Below are positions 5,652 through 13,813 of a stretch of DNA of 42,803 nucleotides, in pieces. Origin of the DNA: Alphaproteobacteria bacterium (GTDB taxonomy: Bacteria; Pseudomonadota; Alphaproteobacteria; Micavibrionales; Micavibrionaceae); the NCBI GenBank assembly GCA_021775965.1, contig JAJFGV010000094.1, forward strand, positions 1-42,803. Direction: 5' to 3'. The notes below the pieces were generated by a model. That model did no database searches. It was not told where the DNA came from and worked only from the letters and a program-made list of their open reading frames with translations. Both the position numbers and the translations under genes were made by a program. The stretch's first letter is position 1. The number at the start of each line of letters is the position of its first letter.

Positions 5652-7046
5652 GTGGGCGCTTTCTCTTGGCTCGCTGGTCGATGGCGTGCCGCATTCGAGA
5701 CCCCGCGCATTCGCGTTGGTGGCTCGGTGCTGCAACACGATCCAGTCGCGGAACAACTCAGTCGCATTGGCGGCGGGGTCACTCCGGCCAGGGTCACGTC
5801 CATTTTGCGACAGGCAGACTCTGGCAACATTCGCCAACGCGTCGACCTAGCCAACGAGGCCCGTCAGAAGGACGGACACCTACATAGCTGCCTTCGCACG
5901 CGTGAGATTGCCCTCACGGCTGTTCCGCTCACGTTCCCGCCTCACGAGACGGCTGACGGCGTAAGCGAGGCAGATAGCGAGATTGCTGCCTTCGTCACAG
6001 AGACGATCGCCGCAGCTGTTGGCAATGGCCAAGAGTGGCGGTCAATCGATGACCTCATCTCGCATCTGAGCGGCGGCATATACCACGGATTCGCCGTGGC
6101 GGAAACGTCGTGGCGCAAAGAGGGCAAGCTCATTGTCCCCGATGGCTGGGCGCTCAAGAAGCAGCGTCGCTTTGCCTTCCGGCGTAGCGATGGCCGACTC
6201 GTTTGGAGCGACTACAACGGTTCCACCCAGGGCACCGACCTCATGGCCGAGCACCCTGGCCAGTTCGTGCAGCACATGCCGCGCGAGATGGGCGGCGACC
6301 CAAGGCGAGAGGGCTTGTCCACGCTATTGGTGTGGGCCGCGCTGTTTCGCAATTGGGCAACCGCTGACTGGCTAAAGCTCGCGGAGCTGGCCTGGAAGCC
6401 ATGGCGCCTGGGCAAACTGGACGACAAGGCAGACGAAGAGGATGAGCAAGGGCTCATCAACGTCTTGCAGTCGCTGACCACTGACGGCGTTGGCATCTTG
6501 AACCAGCGCCAAGAGCTACAGCTCGAATGGCCAGAGGGTGGCCGGGGCGAAAGCTCTAGCCACGAGGCGCTATGCAAGTTCATGGGCGCCGAGATGAGCA
6601 AGGCCATCATTGGCCAGACGCTCACGACCGAAGCCGGTGAGCGAGGCGCTCGCAGCCTAGGCGAGGTCCACGATCGCGTCAGGCGAGACCTCCGCGACTA
6701 CGACGCCAAGGGCGTATCCGCGACACTTCGACGCGACATCGTTGCACCATTGGTGTGGATGAACTTCGGCAACGTGCCCGTCCCTGGCGTGCGCTTCGAG
6801 ACCGAAGACTCCGAGGACGGCCTGTCGTCCGCGGAGCGTTTGAAGGCGCTTCAGGAGGCCGGCATGGAAGTGCCCAAGGCGTACGCGCACGACGTCACTG
6901 GCGTGCCGCAGCCGAAGCCTGGCGAGGCATTGCTTGGCGATAGTGAAGACGACGTTGACGAAGAGGAAGCGGACGACTCCGATCCATTCGGCACCGAAGA
7001 CGACGAGACCGAGAAAGACGACGATGGCGACGAATTGCAAGAGTGA
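5652..7046 (+). CDS. Portal protein, Mu gp29-like (DUF935)
   Basis: 464 residues from GTG 5652. It forms the dodecameric head vertex through which DNA passes. The early region has HSCLRTREIALTAVP, as expected for DUF935 portals. The signature IIGQTLTTEAGERGARSLGE, followed by HDRVRRDL (roughly 325-355), is close to the family's GQTLTT..G..G..ALGEVH pattern. The C-terminus is a long Asp/Glu tail (last ~40 residues). It overlaps the next gene's start by about 20 bases. The assignment rests on these motifs and on position after terL. Confidence 0.9.
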   Translation: MGAFSWLAGRWRAAFETPRIRVGGSVLQHDPVAEQLSRIGGGVTPARVTSILRQADSGNIRQRVDLANEARQKDGHLHSCLRTREIALTAVPLTFPPHETADGVSEADSEIAAFVTETIAAAVGNGQEWRSIDDLISHLSGGIYHGFAVAETSWRKEGKLIVPDGWALKKQRRFAFRRSDGRLVWSDYNGSTQGTDLMAEHPGQFVQHMPREMGGDPRREGLSTLLVWAALFRNWATADWLKLAELAWKPWRLGKLDDKADEEDEQGLINVLQSLTTDGVGILNQRQELQLEWPEGGRGESSSHEALCKFMGAEMSKAIIGQTLTTEAGERGARSLGEVHDRVRRDLRDYDAKGVSATLRRDIVAPLVWMNFGNVPVPGVRFETEDSEDGLSSAERLKALQEAGMEVPKAYAHDVTGVPQPKPGEALLGDSEDDVDEEEADDSDPFGTEDDETEKDDDGDELQE

Positions 7047-8337
7047 ACCACGCGCCGTCAAGGCAGCCGGTGGCGAGACCGAGATTCTCGTCTATGGCGA
7101 CATTGGATCGTCTTTCTGGTCCGAAGGCGTCACGGCGTCTCGCATCAAGGACGACCTGGACGCGGCTCCCGCTGGCGACACCATCAAGGTGCGCATCAAC
7201 AGCTTCGGTGGCGACGCCTTCGAAGGAACAGCCATCTACAACCTGCTACGGCAAGACTCGCGTCGCGTCGTCACTATCGTCGACGGTGCAGCCTTTAGCG
7301 CTGCGTCGCTGATTCTCATGAGCGGTGACGAGCGCGTCATGGCTGAGAACTCGACGACCATGATTCACGATCCGTGGACCATGGCAGCCGGCAACGCTGC
7401 GGACTTCCGTGGCACCGCTGACGTGCTCGACACGATCGCCGATGCAATGGCTGTCAGCTACGCGCGCAACAGCAACGTCGACCGGGCTGAGGCTCGCGAG
7501 TTGATGCGGGCAGAGACGTGGCTCAGTGCAGAGGATGCGCTGGCCCAAGGCTTCATCACTCGCATTGCAGAGACCGATGCCGATGTCGACGAAGAGGCAG
7601 AGGCTGACGCAGCTGCTGCGCTCATGGGCCGCATTGCGGCCGAGTGTTTGGCCAAGACCCAACACATGCCGAAGCAGGTTGCCGCTCGGTATGGCATCGC
7701 CAATGCGAAGGCGTCGAAGCGTCGAAGCTTCACAGCTGCTGGCAGCAAGAGCATCGCAGCCAAGGCCACTGTGCCAGCCCCAACCACAGACCATCCGTCC
7801 GCCACACAGCGCGGCGGCGACAACAAAGAGAAGCCCCAAGGACCAACTATGGACCCCACGGAAATGCAGGCCGCGCTTAGCAAGGCCCAAGACGAAGCCA
7901 AGGCGATGCGCCTTGAGCGTGACACCTTCAAGACTGCCCTCGATGCGCTGGAAGCCTCCAAGGCTGAGGTCATCGCAGAGCGTGACCAGTTCAGCGCTCA
8001 GTGCGATTCGCTGGCGACCAAGCTGGCGACCAAGACCGCCGATTGCGACGACCTGACTGCGAAGGTGAAGACCCACGCAGACAACGCCGTTCGTGCCGAG
8101 GTTGCCGCATTGGTCGGTGACAAGATTGCGCCGCATGAGGTGGACAACCTCTCGGAGCTGGCGATCACCAATCGCCCATTGTTCGACAAGTTCATGTCCC
8201 AGCGCGCGCCGTCGACGATCCTGACCAAGGACCCGGCCGGCATGGGCGAGGACCCCAATCCCGACACCTTCGCCGCTGCGCCACAAGAGAGCGCGCTGGT
8301 GGCCATCATCAACAGCGACACTCACATCCCTGCGTGA
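7024..8337 (+). CDS. ClpP-type head maturation protease with C-terminal scaffold
   Basis: 437 residues from ATG 7024, inside the end of the portal gene. Residues 20-180 are a ClpP-fold serine protease: substrate-groove motif INSFGGDAFEG, nucleophile Ser92 in DGAAFSAASL, and His115 in MIHDPWT. After about residue 210 an Ala/Lys linker leads to a helical, coiled-coil-like C-terminus (ERDTFKTALDALEASKAEV) typical of capsid scaffolds. The protein should assemble inside the prohead and then cleave the scaffold. An internal start with its own ribosome site lies at codon 276 (see 7849-8337). Confidence 0.88.
   Translation: MATNCKSEPRAVKAAGGETEILVYGDIGSSFWSEGVTASRIKDDLDAAPAGDTIKVRINSFGGDAFEGTAIYNLLRQDSRRVVTIVDGAAFSAASLILMSGDERVMAENSTTMIHDPWTMAAGNAADFRGTADVLDTIADAMAVSYARNSNVDRAEARELMRAETWLSAEDALAQGFITRIAETDADVDEEAEADAAAALMGRIAAECLAKTQHMPKQVAARYGIANAKASKRRSFTAAGSKSIAAKATVPAPTTDHPSATQRGGDNKEKPQGPTMDPTEMQAALSKAQDEAKAMRLERDTFKTALDALEASKAEVIAERDQFSAQCDSLATKLATKTADCDDLTAKVKTHADNAVRAEVAALVGDKIAPHEVDNLSELAITNRPLFDKFMSQRAPSTILTKDPAGMGEDPNPDTFAAAPQESALVAIINSDTHIPA
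7849..8337 (+). CDS. Nested scaffold protein (internal start)
   Basis: 162 residues, in frame with the protease gene. ATG 7849 is preceded by AAGGA at 7838-7842 with a 6-base gap, a good ribosome binding site in the middle of a reading frame. The product (MDPTEMQAALSKAQDEAKAM...) is exactly the helical scaffold part, starting after the Ala/Pro-rich linker. Lambda (C/Nu3) and Mu use the same arrangement to make excess free scaffold. Inferred from the start signal and the domain boundary. Confidence 0.65.
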   Translation: MDPTEMQAALSKAQDEAKAMRLERDTFKTALDALEASKAEVIAERDQFSAQCDSLATKLATKTADCDDLTAKVKTHADNAVRAEVAALVGDKIAPHEVDNLSELAITNRPLFDKFMSQRAPSTILTKDPAGMGEDPNPDTFAAAPQESALVAIINSDTHIPA

Positions 8338-8351
8338 GCTGAGGAACCACT

Positions 8352-8765
8352 ATGCCCCTTGCACTCGATTACTCCGCCAACACCCTCACGGTCAAGCGCA
8401 CCGTTGCCTCCGGCGACACCGCCACCAAGGGAATGGCACTCATCGCAGACTCTGACACGACCGTCGACGATGCCGGCGCCAACAGCGACCTGGCCATGTT
8501 CGTGGCCAAGGAAACCAAGGCCGCTGGTGAGCGCGTCGAATGCTTCGTCCTCGGCACTGGCGGGGTCATTCCCGTCCTCGTCGGCACTGGCGGCGCAACG
8601 CGTGGCACCAAGGCCAAGCTCGCTGCTGACGGCTTCACCGACGCCACCGCTCACGATAGCGACGGCACTGGCAACGAGTCGACCTATGGCGTGTTCCTCG
8701 AAAGCGGAACCGCTGGGCAATTCGTCGGCATGATCAACGGCGGCTTCGGCAATCGCGGCGTCTGA
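8352..8765 (+). CDS. Head decoration protein (DUF2190-like)
   Basis: 137 residues. A small, Gly/Thr/Ala-rich, beta-rich protein with the pattern VASGDTATKGMALIADSDTT and later GTGGVIPVLVGTGGATRGT. This resembles the small capsid-stabilising proteins encoded just before the major capsid gene in many phages. It has no signal peptide and no Cys cluster (one Cys only). Spacing to the neighbours (14 and 24 bases) fits one late operon with the protease and capsid genes. Confidence 0.72.
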   Translation: MPLALDYSANTLTVKRTVASGDTATKGMALIADSDTTVDDAGANSDLAMFVAKETKAAGERVECFVLGTGGVIPVLVGTGGATRGTKAKLAADGFTDATAHDSDGTGNESTYGVFLESGTAGQFVGMINGGFGNRGV

Positions 8766-8789
8766 TTCACCAGACCAAGGAACAGAACT

Positions 8790-10049
8790 ATGAATATCCG
8801 AATCACTGGTGGAACCCCCGCCGATGGCACGCGTAGCGTCTCCGACGCGGAGATGAAGCAGATCAAGGCCCTCCAGGGCCTCGGCTTCGGCGCAGCCCGT
8901 ACCCATGACATCGACGTCGGTCGCGTCATGTCCGAGCTGCGTAAGCAGCGCTATGCCGACCAGCCTTCCCCGGCTGCGGCGTATCGTGAGGCCCGCGCTC
9001 GTTTCGATGCGGCGCTCAGCTCTCGTGACCCTCGCGTCATCGATGCGCTGGCCCCCGAGCTGTCTCAGTTCAAAGCGAGCCTTTCGAGCGGCGACGTCCA
9101 CGTCAACAAGTCCATCTCGGAGTTGTCGACGCAGTACGCCTCGGAGGACATGATCGGCCTGCGTCTCGCGCCTGCCGTTCCCGTGAGTCTGCGCTCCGAC
9201 ACCTACTTCATCTATGGCAAGAGCGATCGGCTCCAGACCCACGACAACGACGAGCTGTCGGAGACTGGCGAGGCGCCGACGCTCAAGGAGTCGCGTACCA
9301 CCGCGACGTACTCGTGCGTGTCGCGCGGTAACAAGTCCTTCGTCACCGCTGAGGTGCTGGGCAACCAGGACCCTGCGCTGGACGAGATGATGGACATGAC
9401 CGAGTCAGCGCTGGAGCATCGCGCTCTGCGGCGTGAGATTCGCATCGCCGACGTCTTCCAGACTGCGGCCAACTACCCGACCGGCAACAAGGCGACGCTG
9501 AGCGGCAACGACCAATGGTCGAGCGACGCAGGCGGCAACCCGGAGAAAAACATCCAGGACGCTCGCGCTGCGCTGTGGCGTGGCAAGGCTCCGAGCGACC
9601 TCGTGGCCTGGAGCGGCATCGACGTTGCTGACGTGCTCGCGCGTCACCCAAACATCGTCGGCCACTTCCTCTATGGTGGCAGCCCCGTTGGCCTCGCAAC
9701 GCCTCTGATGATCGCCAGCCTCTTCCGGCTGGACGACTACGTCATTGGTGAGGCACAGCAAGACACCGCCCACCAGGGTGATACCGCGTCGTATGGTCGC
9801 GTGTGGTCCGGCTTCTTCGGCTTGGCTCGCGTTGCCCGTCGTCCGTCGCGCCGTTCGGCCACGTTCTGCAACACGTTCCGCTGGAGCGCTCCAGAACTGG
9901 AAGGCAACAACGGCGGCATCATCACCCGTCAGTGGTTCAAGGCTGAGCAGGGCCTGGGCGGCGTGTACTACGCGTTCGCTGGCGAGGCCGAGGACCACAA
10001 GGTCCAGGCGTCGGATACCGGCTACCTGTACACCGCACCGGTGGCCTGA
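8790..10049 (+). CDS. Major capsid protein (HK97-fold family)
   Basis: 419 residues. The N-terminal ~110 residues are helical and charged (MKQIKALQGLGFGAARTHDI; ARARFDAALSSRDPRVIDAL), like a scaffold-type arm. From about 115 it looks like an HK97-type capsid core: SEDMIGLRLAPAVPV, then ALEHRALRREIRIADVFQTA, and a late part with LVAWSGIDVADVL and RRSATFCNTFRWSAPE. 'Coat protein with LAP-x-VPV' is common in Mu-type and related capsids. It lies directly after the protease and decoration genes. AAGGAA at 8779-8784, five bases before the ATG, can serve as ribosome site. Confidence 0.88.
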   Translation: MNIRITGGTPADGTRSVSDAEMKQIKALQGLGFGAARTHDIDVGRVMSELRKQRYADQPSPAAAYREARARFDAALSSRDPRVIDALAPELSQFKASLSSGDVHVNKSISELSTQYASEDMIGLRLAPAVPVSLRSDTYFIYGKSDRLQTHDNDELSETGEAPTLKESRTTATYSCVSRGNKSFVTAEVLGNQDPALDEMMDMTESALEHRALRREIRIADVFQTAANYPTGNKATLSGNDQWSSDAGGNPEKNIQDARAALWRGKAPSDLVAWSGIDVADVLARHPNIVGHFLYGGSPVGLATPLMIASLFRLDDYVIGEAQQDTAHQGDTASYGRVWSGFFGLARVARRPSRRSATFCNTFRWSAPELEGNNGGIITRQWFKAEQGLGGVYYAFAGEAEDHKVQASDTGYLYTAPVA

Positions 10050-10381
10050 TGGCGTCGCGCCGTCGCAAGGGTGGGCGCCCTAGCAACAGGGCTGCGTCCG
10101 ATGCTGCTGAGGCGCCCGCTAGTAGCGTCCCTGGGCTACAGCTGGCAACCAGCCAGCCAGAGTCAGAGAAGCCGTCTAGCGACGCCCCAGCGCAACTGTG
10201 GGGCAATCCACCGAAGCCTGACGCATGGGCTCTGGTGGACAACCCTGGCCCCGAGTGGGTCGAGGTAGACCTTGGCAACGGGCTGCGCACCATGAAGGTG
10301 GGGCGCCCAGTGTCGATTTCGCCTGAAGCCTTCGGGCGAGCCAAGAGCGCTGGCCTGCGCTTCGTTCGCTGGGCTCGATGA
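10049..10381 (+). CDS. Small head-associated protein, unknown
   Basis: 110 residues. The ATG overlaps the capsid stop (TGATG), so it is coupled to the capsid gene. It has a basic start (MASRRRKGGRPSNR), a Pro/Ala/Ser-rich low-complexity middle, and a folded C-terminus (LVDNPGPEWVEVDLGNGLRT ... SPEAFGRAKSAGLRFVRW). No known family is recognised. Head-tail joining or capsid accessory roles are guesses from position. Confidence 0.6.
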   Translation: MASRRRKGGRPSNRAASDAAEAPASSVPGLQLATSQPESEKPSSDAPAQLWGNPPKPDAWALVDNPGPEWVEVDLGNGLRTMKVGRPVSISPEAFGRAKSAGLRFVRWAR

Positions 10382-10384
10382 GCA

Positions 10385-10885
10385 ATGGCTGCGACTGGCG
10401 CATACGTCACCCACGCTGACGTCACGCGACGTATCAGCGAGGCGATCGTCATCGAGGTGTTTGACGACACCGGCACCGGCGTGCTCGATGCCGAAGGCGA
10501 CGCAGCAGAGCAGGACTGCATCCTGGACGCCGAGTCTGACCTTGAGGATCACATCCGGCGCATCTATGGCGCAGGCGGTCTCGACTGGCTACGTGACCAG
10601 GGCACATCTGCGCCACGGTCAATCAAGCGCATTGTTCTTGACTTGTTCGAGATTCGCTGTGGCATCCGTCACCCGCAATATATCCGCGGCGACTGGGTCA
10701 TGCGCGACAAGCGTGTGCGTGCACAGCTCGAACAGCTGCGCGTCCGCGAGATTGAGATCGCAACGGCGTCGTCCAGCGACACCATTGAGCCAGCTATCAC
10801 GGACGGTTCCACGGTGCGAAGCGGCGACCCTGACTCGACAACCCCGAAAGACAAAGTCTTTCTCGATGGCCTAGGAACGTTCTGA
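10385..10885 (+). CDS. Head-tail connector, Mu gp36-like (DUF1320)
   Basis: 166 residues. The order of features matches DUF1320 proteins: YVTHADVTRRISE near the N-terminus, an acidic stretch (AEQDCILDAESDLEDHIRR), a IYGAGGLDWL segment, then helical SIKRIVLDLFEIRCGI and QLEQLRVREIEI. These bind the portal and form part of the neck. It sits between capsid and tail genes as in Mu-like phages. The last ~45 residues are Ser/Thr/Asp-rich and may be disordered. Confidence 0.7.
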   Translation: MAATGAYVTHADVTRRISEAIVIEVFDDTGTGVLDAEGDAAEQDCILDAESDLEDHIRRIYGAGGLDWLRDQGTSAPRSIKRIVLDLFEIRCGIRHPQYIRGDWVMRDKRVRAQLEQLRVREIEIATASSSDTIEPAITDGSTVRSGDPDSTTPKDKVFLDGLGTF

Positions 10886-11163
10886 TGGCAGCTCCACCCA
10901 ATGTTGCCTACGGGCCACCCTCCGACTTCTTGGAGTACACCAGCTTTGCAGCCGATCCCGATCTGGTTGCCGCTGGCTCAACCGGGTTCGGCGCGAGGCT
11001 CATTCAGATCGTCGACGCCGGCAGCGGCTCGCTCGTCCTGACTACCGGCGACGGAAACAACCGTACCGCCTCTGGTCTCGTCAATGGCGATGAACTGTAC
11101 GGCTGGTTCAGCGCGATCATCACGACTGGCACCAACGTCACGAAGATTCGCGTCTACTGGTGA
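10885..11163 (+). CDS. Small virion-like protein, unknown
   Basis: 92 residues; its ATG overlaps the previous stop (TGATG). It is beta-rich and Gly/Thr-rich (TGFGARLIQIVDAGSGSLVL ... NVTKIRVYW), ending in an aromatic residue. The pattern 'GARxIxIxDAGSGSLVLTTxDG' looks like small virion-surface or joining proteins. No catalytic residues. It could serve as a docking partner of the esterase encoded next, but that is speculation. Confidence 0.55.
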   Translation: MAAPPNVAYGPPSDFLEYTSFAADPDLVAAGSTGFGARLIQIVDAGSGSLVLTTGDGNNRTASGLVNGDELYGWFSAIITTGTNVTKIRVYW

Positions 11164-11166
11164 CCG

Positions 11167-12636
11167 ATGCCGTTCAGGTTTCCCCCAAAGCGCGGCAGGG
11201 CTAGGCGCCAACCTTACCAGCCAGACACCACCGATCTGCAACTAGAGCTTGTCGCATCGGCAAGCCTAGCGTCACCGGTCGAGAGCTGGACCAATACCGG
11301 CGACGCAGGCAACACCTTCGACGATGGTGGCTCTGGCCAGGAGCCAACGGTCTCCAGCATCAATGGCAGCCCGTCGCTGCTCTTCGATGATAGCAACGAT
11401 CGCCTAGTCTACACGACCGGCGCAGTCGCTGACTGGACGTTCATGCATGACGGCACCGGTGCCACGATTGCAATCGTGTTCCGTTGCGCCACAAGCGGCG
11501 GGGGCGAGGGTGGCACGCTACTCGACAGCGTCCGTCCATTGGCAACGCGTCAAGGCTTCTACATGGCCTGGGACGATGCCAACGAGCGCATCCAGGTCCA
11601 GGTTGGCGATAGCTCTGGCACATTTATCGTCAGCCAGTACACGAGCAACGGGAGCGCCCCAGCTGGCGCCACCGTTATCGTCGTCGTGCGCATCGACGAA
11701 GCTCGCACCAATGGCCAGGTTGACATCCGCGTCAACGGCGTCCAGGAGTACTATGGCGACTTTGGCGGCGACACGACGCCAGCCACGACAGCGCCATCTA
11801 ACTACCTGACGATTGGCAGCTGGGCTAACGGTGGCAACCCATACGGTGGACACATCCACCATGTGCTAGCTTGGGACCGAACGTTCACTGCGTCCGAGTG
11901 TCGAGCGCTGGAGCGTGGCCTCAGCAACCGATGGCGAGCGACCGGCCTACACGAGACGGTCACGTACATGCTCGCTGGCCAGAGCAACGCGAGCGCCAAC
12001 CTGCGCTATGGCGAGAGCGCACCAAGTGGCGTCAACGGCACAGACCTTGTGACGTGGAATGGCAGCGCATGGATCACTGGTGCCAATGAGACGGGCGCCA
12101 ACCTCGGCGCTCCAGGCATGGGCGTGCTCGGGGGCCAGATTGGCCGCAACCTACTCGACCGGCTACCAGGCGAGTGCAGGGTGCTGGCAGGCTGCGCCAA
12201 CGCGACTCCGATCGCAGACTTCCGCAAAGGCCAGACTGCCTACGACGACTTGCTGGCTGACATCAACGATAGCGGCGCGGAGCCTAGCGATCTCATCTGG
12301 GCCCAAGGCGAAGACGACGCTGGCGAGACCCAGGCTGCACACTACGCCGAGCTTGATGCGCTACGTGGCGAGTGGTTCGGTGACGTTCCCAGCCTGCAAC
12401 GCATGATCATCCTGAAAACGCGAGACGGTGCCTGCAGTGGCGACGTCAGCGGTGTCAGGGCTGCCGAGGAGCAGCTCGCTTCAACGTACGACTACGTCTA
12501 CATCGTGGACACCGAAGCGCTCATCACTGCGGAGGGTCTCGACCCTGACGACTACGTGCAGGTCGATGACTGCCACTGGACCGTCGCTGGCTACGTCAAA
12601 GAGGCTGGCTACGTCATTCCGTGGATGGCTACGTAG
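11167..12636 (+). CDS. Virion carbohydrate esterase: LamG-like + SGNH domains
   Basis: 489 residues. Residues ~25-255 look like a concanavalin/LamG beta-sandwich (SPSLLFDDSNDRLVYTTGA; TIAIVFRCATSGGG; VDIRVNGVQEYYGDF). Residues ~265-489 are an SGNH/sialate-O-acetylesterase-type hydrolase. Its motifs are AGQSNAS with Ser273 as nucleophile, WAQGEDD (378-384), and a C-terminal D-x-x-H (Asp467/His470, DDCHWT). It would remove acetyl or similar ester groups from polysaccharide. No signal peptide; presumably carried on the virion. Its place between connector and tail genes is unusual, since such enzymes are normally with tail fibers. Confidence 0.75.
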   Translation: MPFRFPPKRGRARRQPYQPDTTDLQLELVASASLASPVESWTNTGDAGNTFDDGGSGQEPTVSSINGSPSLLFDDSNDRLVYTTGAVADWTFMHDGTGATIAIVFRCATSGGGEGGTLLDSVRPLATRQGFYMAWDDANERIQVQVGDSSGTFIVSQYTSNGSAPAGATVIVVVRIDEARTNGQVDIRVNGVQEYYGDFGGDTTPATTAPSNYLTIGSWANGGNPYGGHIHHVLAWDRTFTASECRALERGLSNRWRATGLHETVTYMLAGQSNASANLRYGESAPSGVNGTDLVTWNGSAWITGANETGANLGAPGMGVLGGQIGRNLLDRLPGECRVLAGCANATPIADFRKGQTAYDDLLADINDSGAEPSDLIWAQGEDDAGETQAAHYAELDALRGEWFGDVPSLQRMIILKTRDGACSGDVSGVRAAEEQLASTYDYVYIVDTEALITAEGLDPDDYVQVDDCHWTVAGYVKEAGYVIPWMAT

Positions 12637-12980
12637 TGGCCACCTACCAGCTCATCACAGGCGGCGACGAAGGCTCGCCGCTCGTGCACCACTGCCAGAC
12701 TCCGACGATGCTCCCAGGCTGGCGCATCGCTCAGCTGAGCCCAGGCGGGTCACAGTGGATGGCCTTCTTCGACGAAGCGCTCCAAGGCTTCATTAGCCTC
12801 GTGAGCGCGTCCGAGGCTCACTTCGCTACGCTGGCAGGCTGTCAGCAGCCGGACGCCGTCAGGCGCCACGTGGTGGCCGCTGTGAGGCGGTTCCGCGACG
12901 AGCCAGCGATGACGCTCAGCTCTGAGTGTGCGGCGTGTGATCACTGCCTCCAGTGTGCGATTGAGCATCCTGACTTGTAG
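12636..12980 (+). CDS. Hypothetical protein with C-terminal Cys cluster
   Basis: 114 residues from GTG 12636, which overlaps the previous stop (TAGTG); an earlier in-frame GTG at 12621 would overlap the esterase more. It begins MATYQLITGGDEGSPLVHHC. The C-terminus has ECAACDHCLQCAIEHPD, four cysteines at C-x2-C-x2-C-x2-C, a possible metal site. Its 3' end overlaps the convergent minus-strand gene at 12916. No known family. Confidence 0.6.
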   Translation: MATYQLITGGDEGSPLVHHCQTPTMLPGWRIAQLSPGGSQWMAFFDEALQGFISLVSASEAHFATLAGCQQPDAVRRHVVAAVRRFRDEPAMTLSSECAACDHCLQCAIEHPDL

Positions 12981-13233
12981 TGGCCTTAGCAGCCACGATC
13001 GCCGAGCGCTCGTAAGCTCGACGCATGCCAACGCCGAACAACTCTACGCGTCCAGTGTCGTCGTCGCTAGCTACTACTCCGAACTCCCATCGCTCCCACT
13101 CGCCTTCGCCCACAATCGCAGCAACGGTTGTGCCTCGTACAAGACGATGGCTGGCACCGATTGCGACGTAACCTTGCGGCACATGAGGTTCGCCGTTGTC
13201 TTTGCGCTGCACCTTGTTGGCCATGTCGATCAC
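12916..13233 (-). CDS. Hypothetical protein, distal gene of minus-strand island
   Basis: About 105 residues from GTG 13233, chosen because it overlaps the upstream stop as GTGA; GTG 13242 and ATG 13224 are also possible. The middle (VPQGYVAIGASHRLVRGTTV; GEGEWERWEFGVVASDDDTG) looks like a folded beta-rich domain, and the tail is Ser/Thr/His-rich and likely disordered. It overlaps the convergent plus-strand gene by about 65 bases. Third gene of a unit driven from 13807. Function unknown. Confidence 0.55.
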   Translation of the reverse strand: MIDMANKVQRKDNGEPHVPQGYVAIGASHRLVRGTTVAAIVGEGEWERWEFGVVASDDDTGRVELFGVGMRRAYERSAIVAAKATTSQDAQSHTGGSDHTPHTQS

Positions 13234-13490
13234 GATCGCCACTCCCTGCGCGACTCCAACTCGTTCAGCGGATGCCAGAACACTTTACCCGGATTGCTGC
13301 GGGCTTGAGCTAGCTCAGCATCGTTGCTAGTCTCGCACAGGCAGAACATTTGCCTGGGGCTGTTGAATCCAGCTATCCGCGCCACCGCAGCCTTGCTTGG
13401 TGCAGCGACAATTTCGCGGGTTTGGCCACTGCGATGGCCTATCCAACCGTAGACTTTCAGCGGCCTCTCCGGCTTGTTGTTCGTCTTCAT
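13230..13490 (-). CDS. Small protein MKTNNKPERP..., second gene after hairpin
   Basis: 86 residues. It begins with MKTNN, like the leaderless genes of this phage, but its start is preceded by a hairpin (13499-13525) and CGAGGT instead of a promoter. The product (KVYGWIGHRSGQTREIVAA; KAAVARIAGF; FCLCETSNDAELAQ) shows a 'W.G......E.V.A.s...A.r..G' pattern seen in small phage proteins of unknown role. It lies between the first gene (13547-13807) and the distal gene. Confidence 0.65.
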   Translation of the reverse strand: MKTNNKPERPLKVYGWIGHRSGQTREIVAAPSKAAVARIAGFNSPRQMFCLCETSNDAELAQARSNPGKVFWHPLNELESRREWRS

Positions 13491-13498
13491 ACCTCGAA

Positions 13499-13525
13499 AG
13501 CCCCAGGCCGTGAGGCTCTGGGGCT
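13499..13525 (-). promoter_or_regulatory. Conserved intercistronic hairpin, copy 1
   Basis: AGCCCCAG at 13499-13506 pairs with CTGGGGCT at 13518-13525, with an inner GCC/GGC stem and a GTGA loop. On the minus strand it is followed by TTCGAGGT and the ATG of the gene ending at 13230. One of eight near-identical hairpins in the window. Confidence 0.8.
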
Positions 13526-13546
13526 GAGACGTTGGCGTTGGTGCAC

Positions 13547-13807
13547 CTAGCGTGGCGCGTGACGTTGCGCCGAGAACAGAAACTCGGACGCTTTCATGGC
13601 GAGTTGTTCACGGGTGCCGCTGTAGTGAGCAACGGCTTGTCCGTCAGCCGCGCAAATCAACCTGCAGTCGCTGTCACCGAACTCAAGGCGCACCATGCGG
13701 TTCACGTCGTCGTCATCGGTGATCGATCCGTCGTTCCTCCACGTGGCCACGATGTCCGTCCCGGTCGCGCTGAGATGCGAGATTCTGCCCTGCGTTCGCG
13801 TCTTCAT
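13547..13807 (-). CDS. Small MKT protein, first gene of inverted island
   Basis: 86 residues from ATG 13807 (MKTRTQGRISHLSATG). This start is chosen because the -10 box TACTGT ends 6 bases upstream, as for the other MKT genes. The rest (VATWRNDGSITDDDDVNRMV; RLICAADGQAVAHYSG) appears to be a small folded domain without a known family. It is transcribed against the flanking virion genes. Predicted leaderless mRNA. Confidence 0.7.
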   Translation of the reverse strand: MKTRTQGRISHLSATGTDIVATWRNDGSITDDDDVNRMVRLEFGDSDCRLICAADGQAVAHYSGTREQLAMKASEFLFSAQRHAPR

Positions 13808-13813
13808 GGCCCA

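Noticed and set aside
7246-8325. Minus-strand ORF of 359 codons
   Set aside because: Lies wholly opposite the protease/scaffold gene, has no start signal and a composition typical of antisense frames in GC-rich coding DNA.
8322-9242. Minus-strand ORF of 306 codons
   Set aside because: Antisense shadow of the decoration and major capsid genes; no coupling to any minus-strand gene and no recognisable motif.
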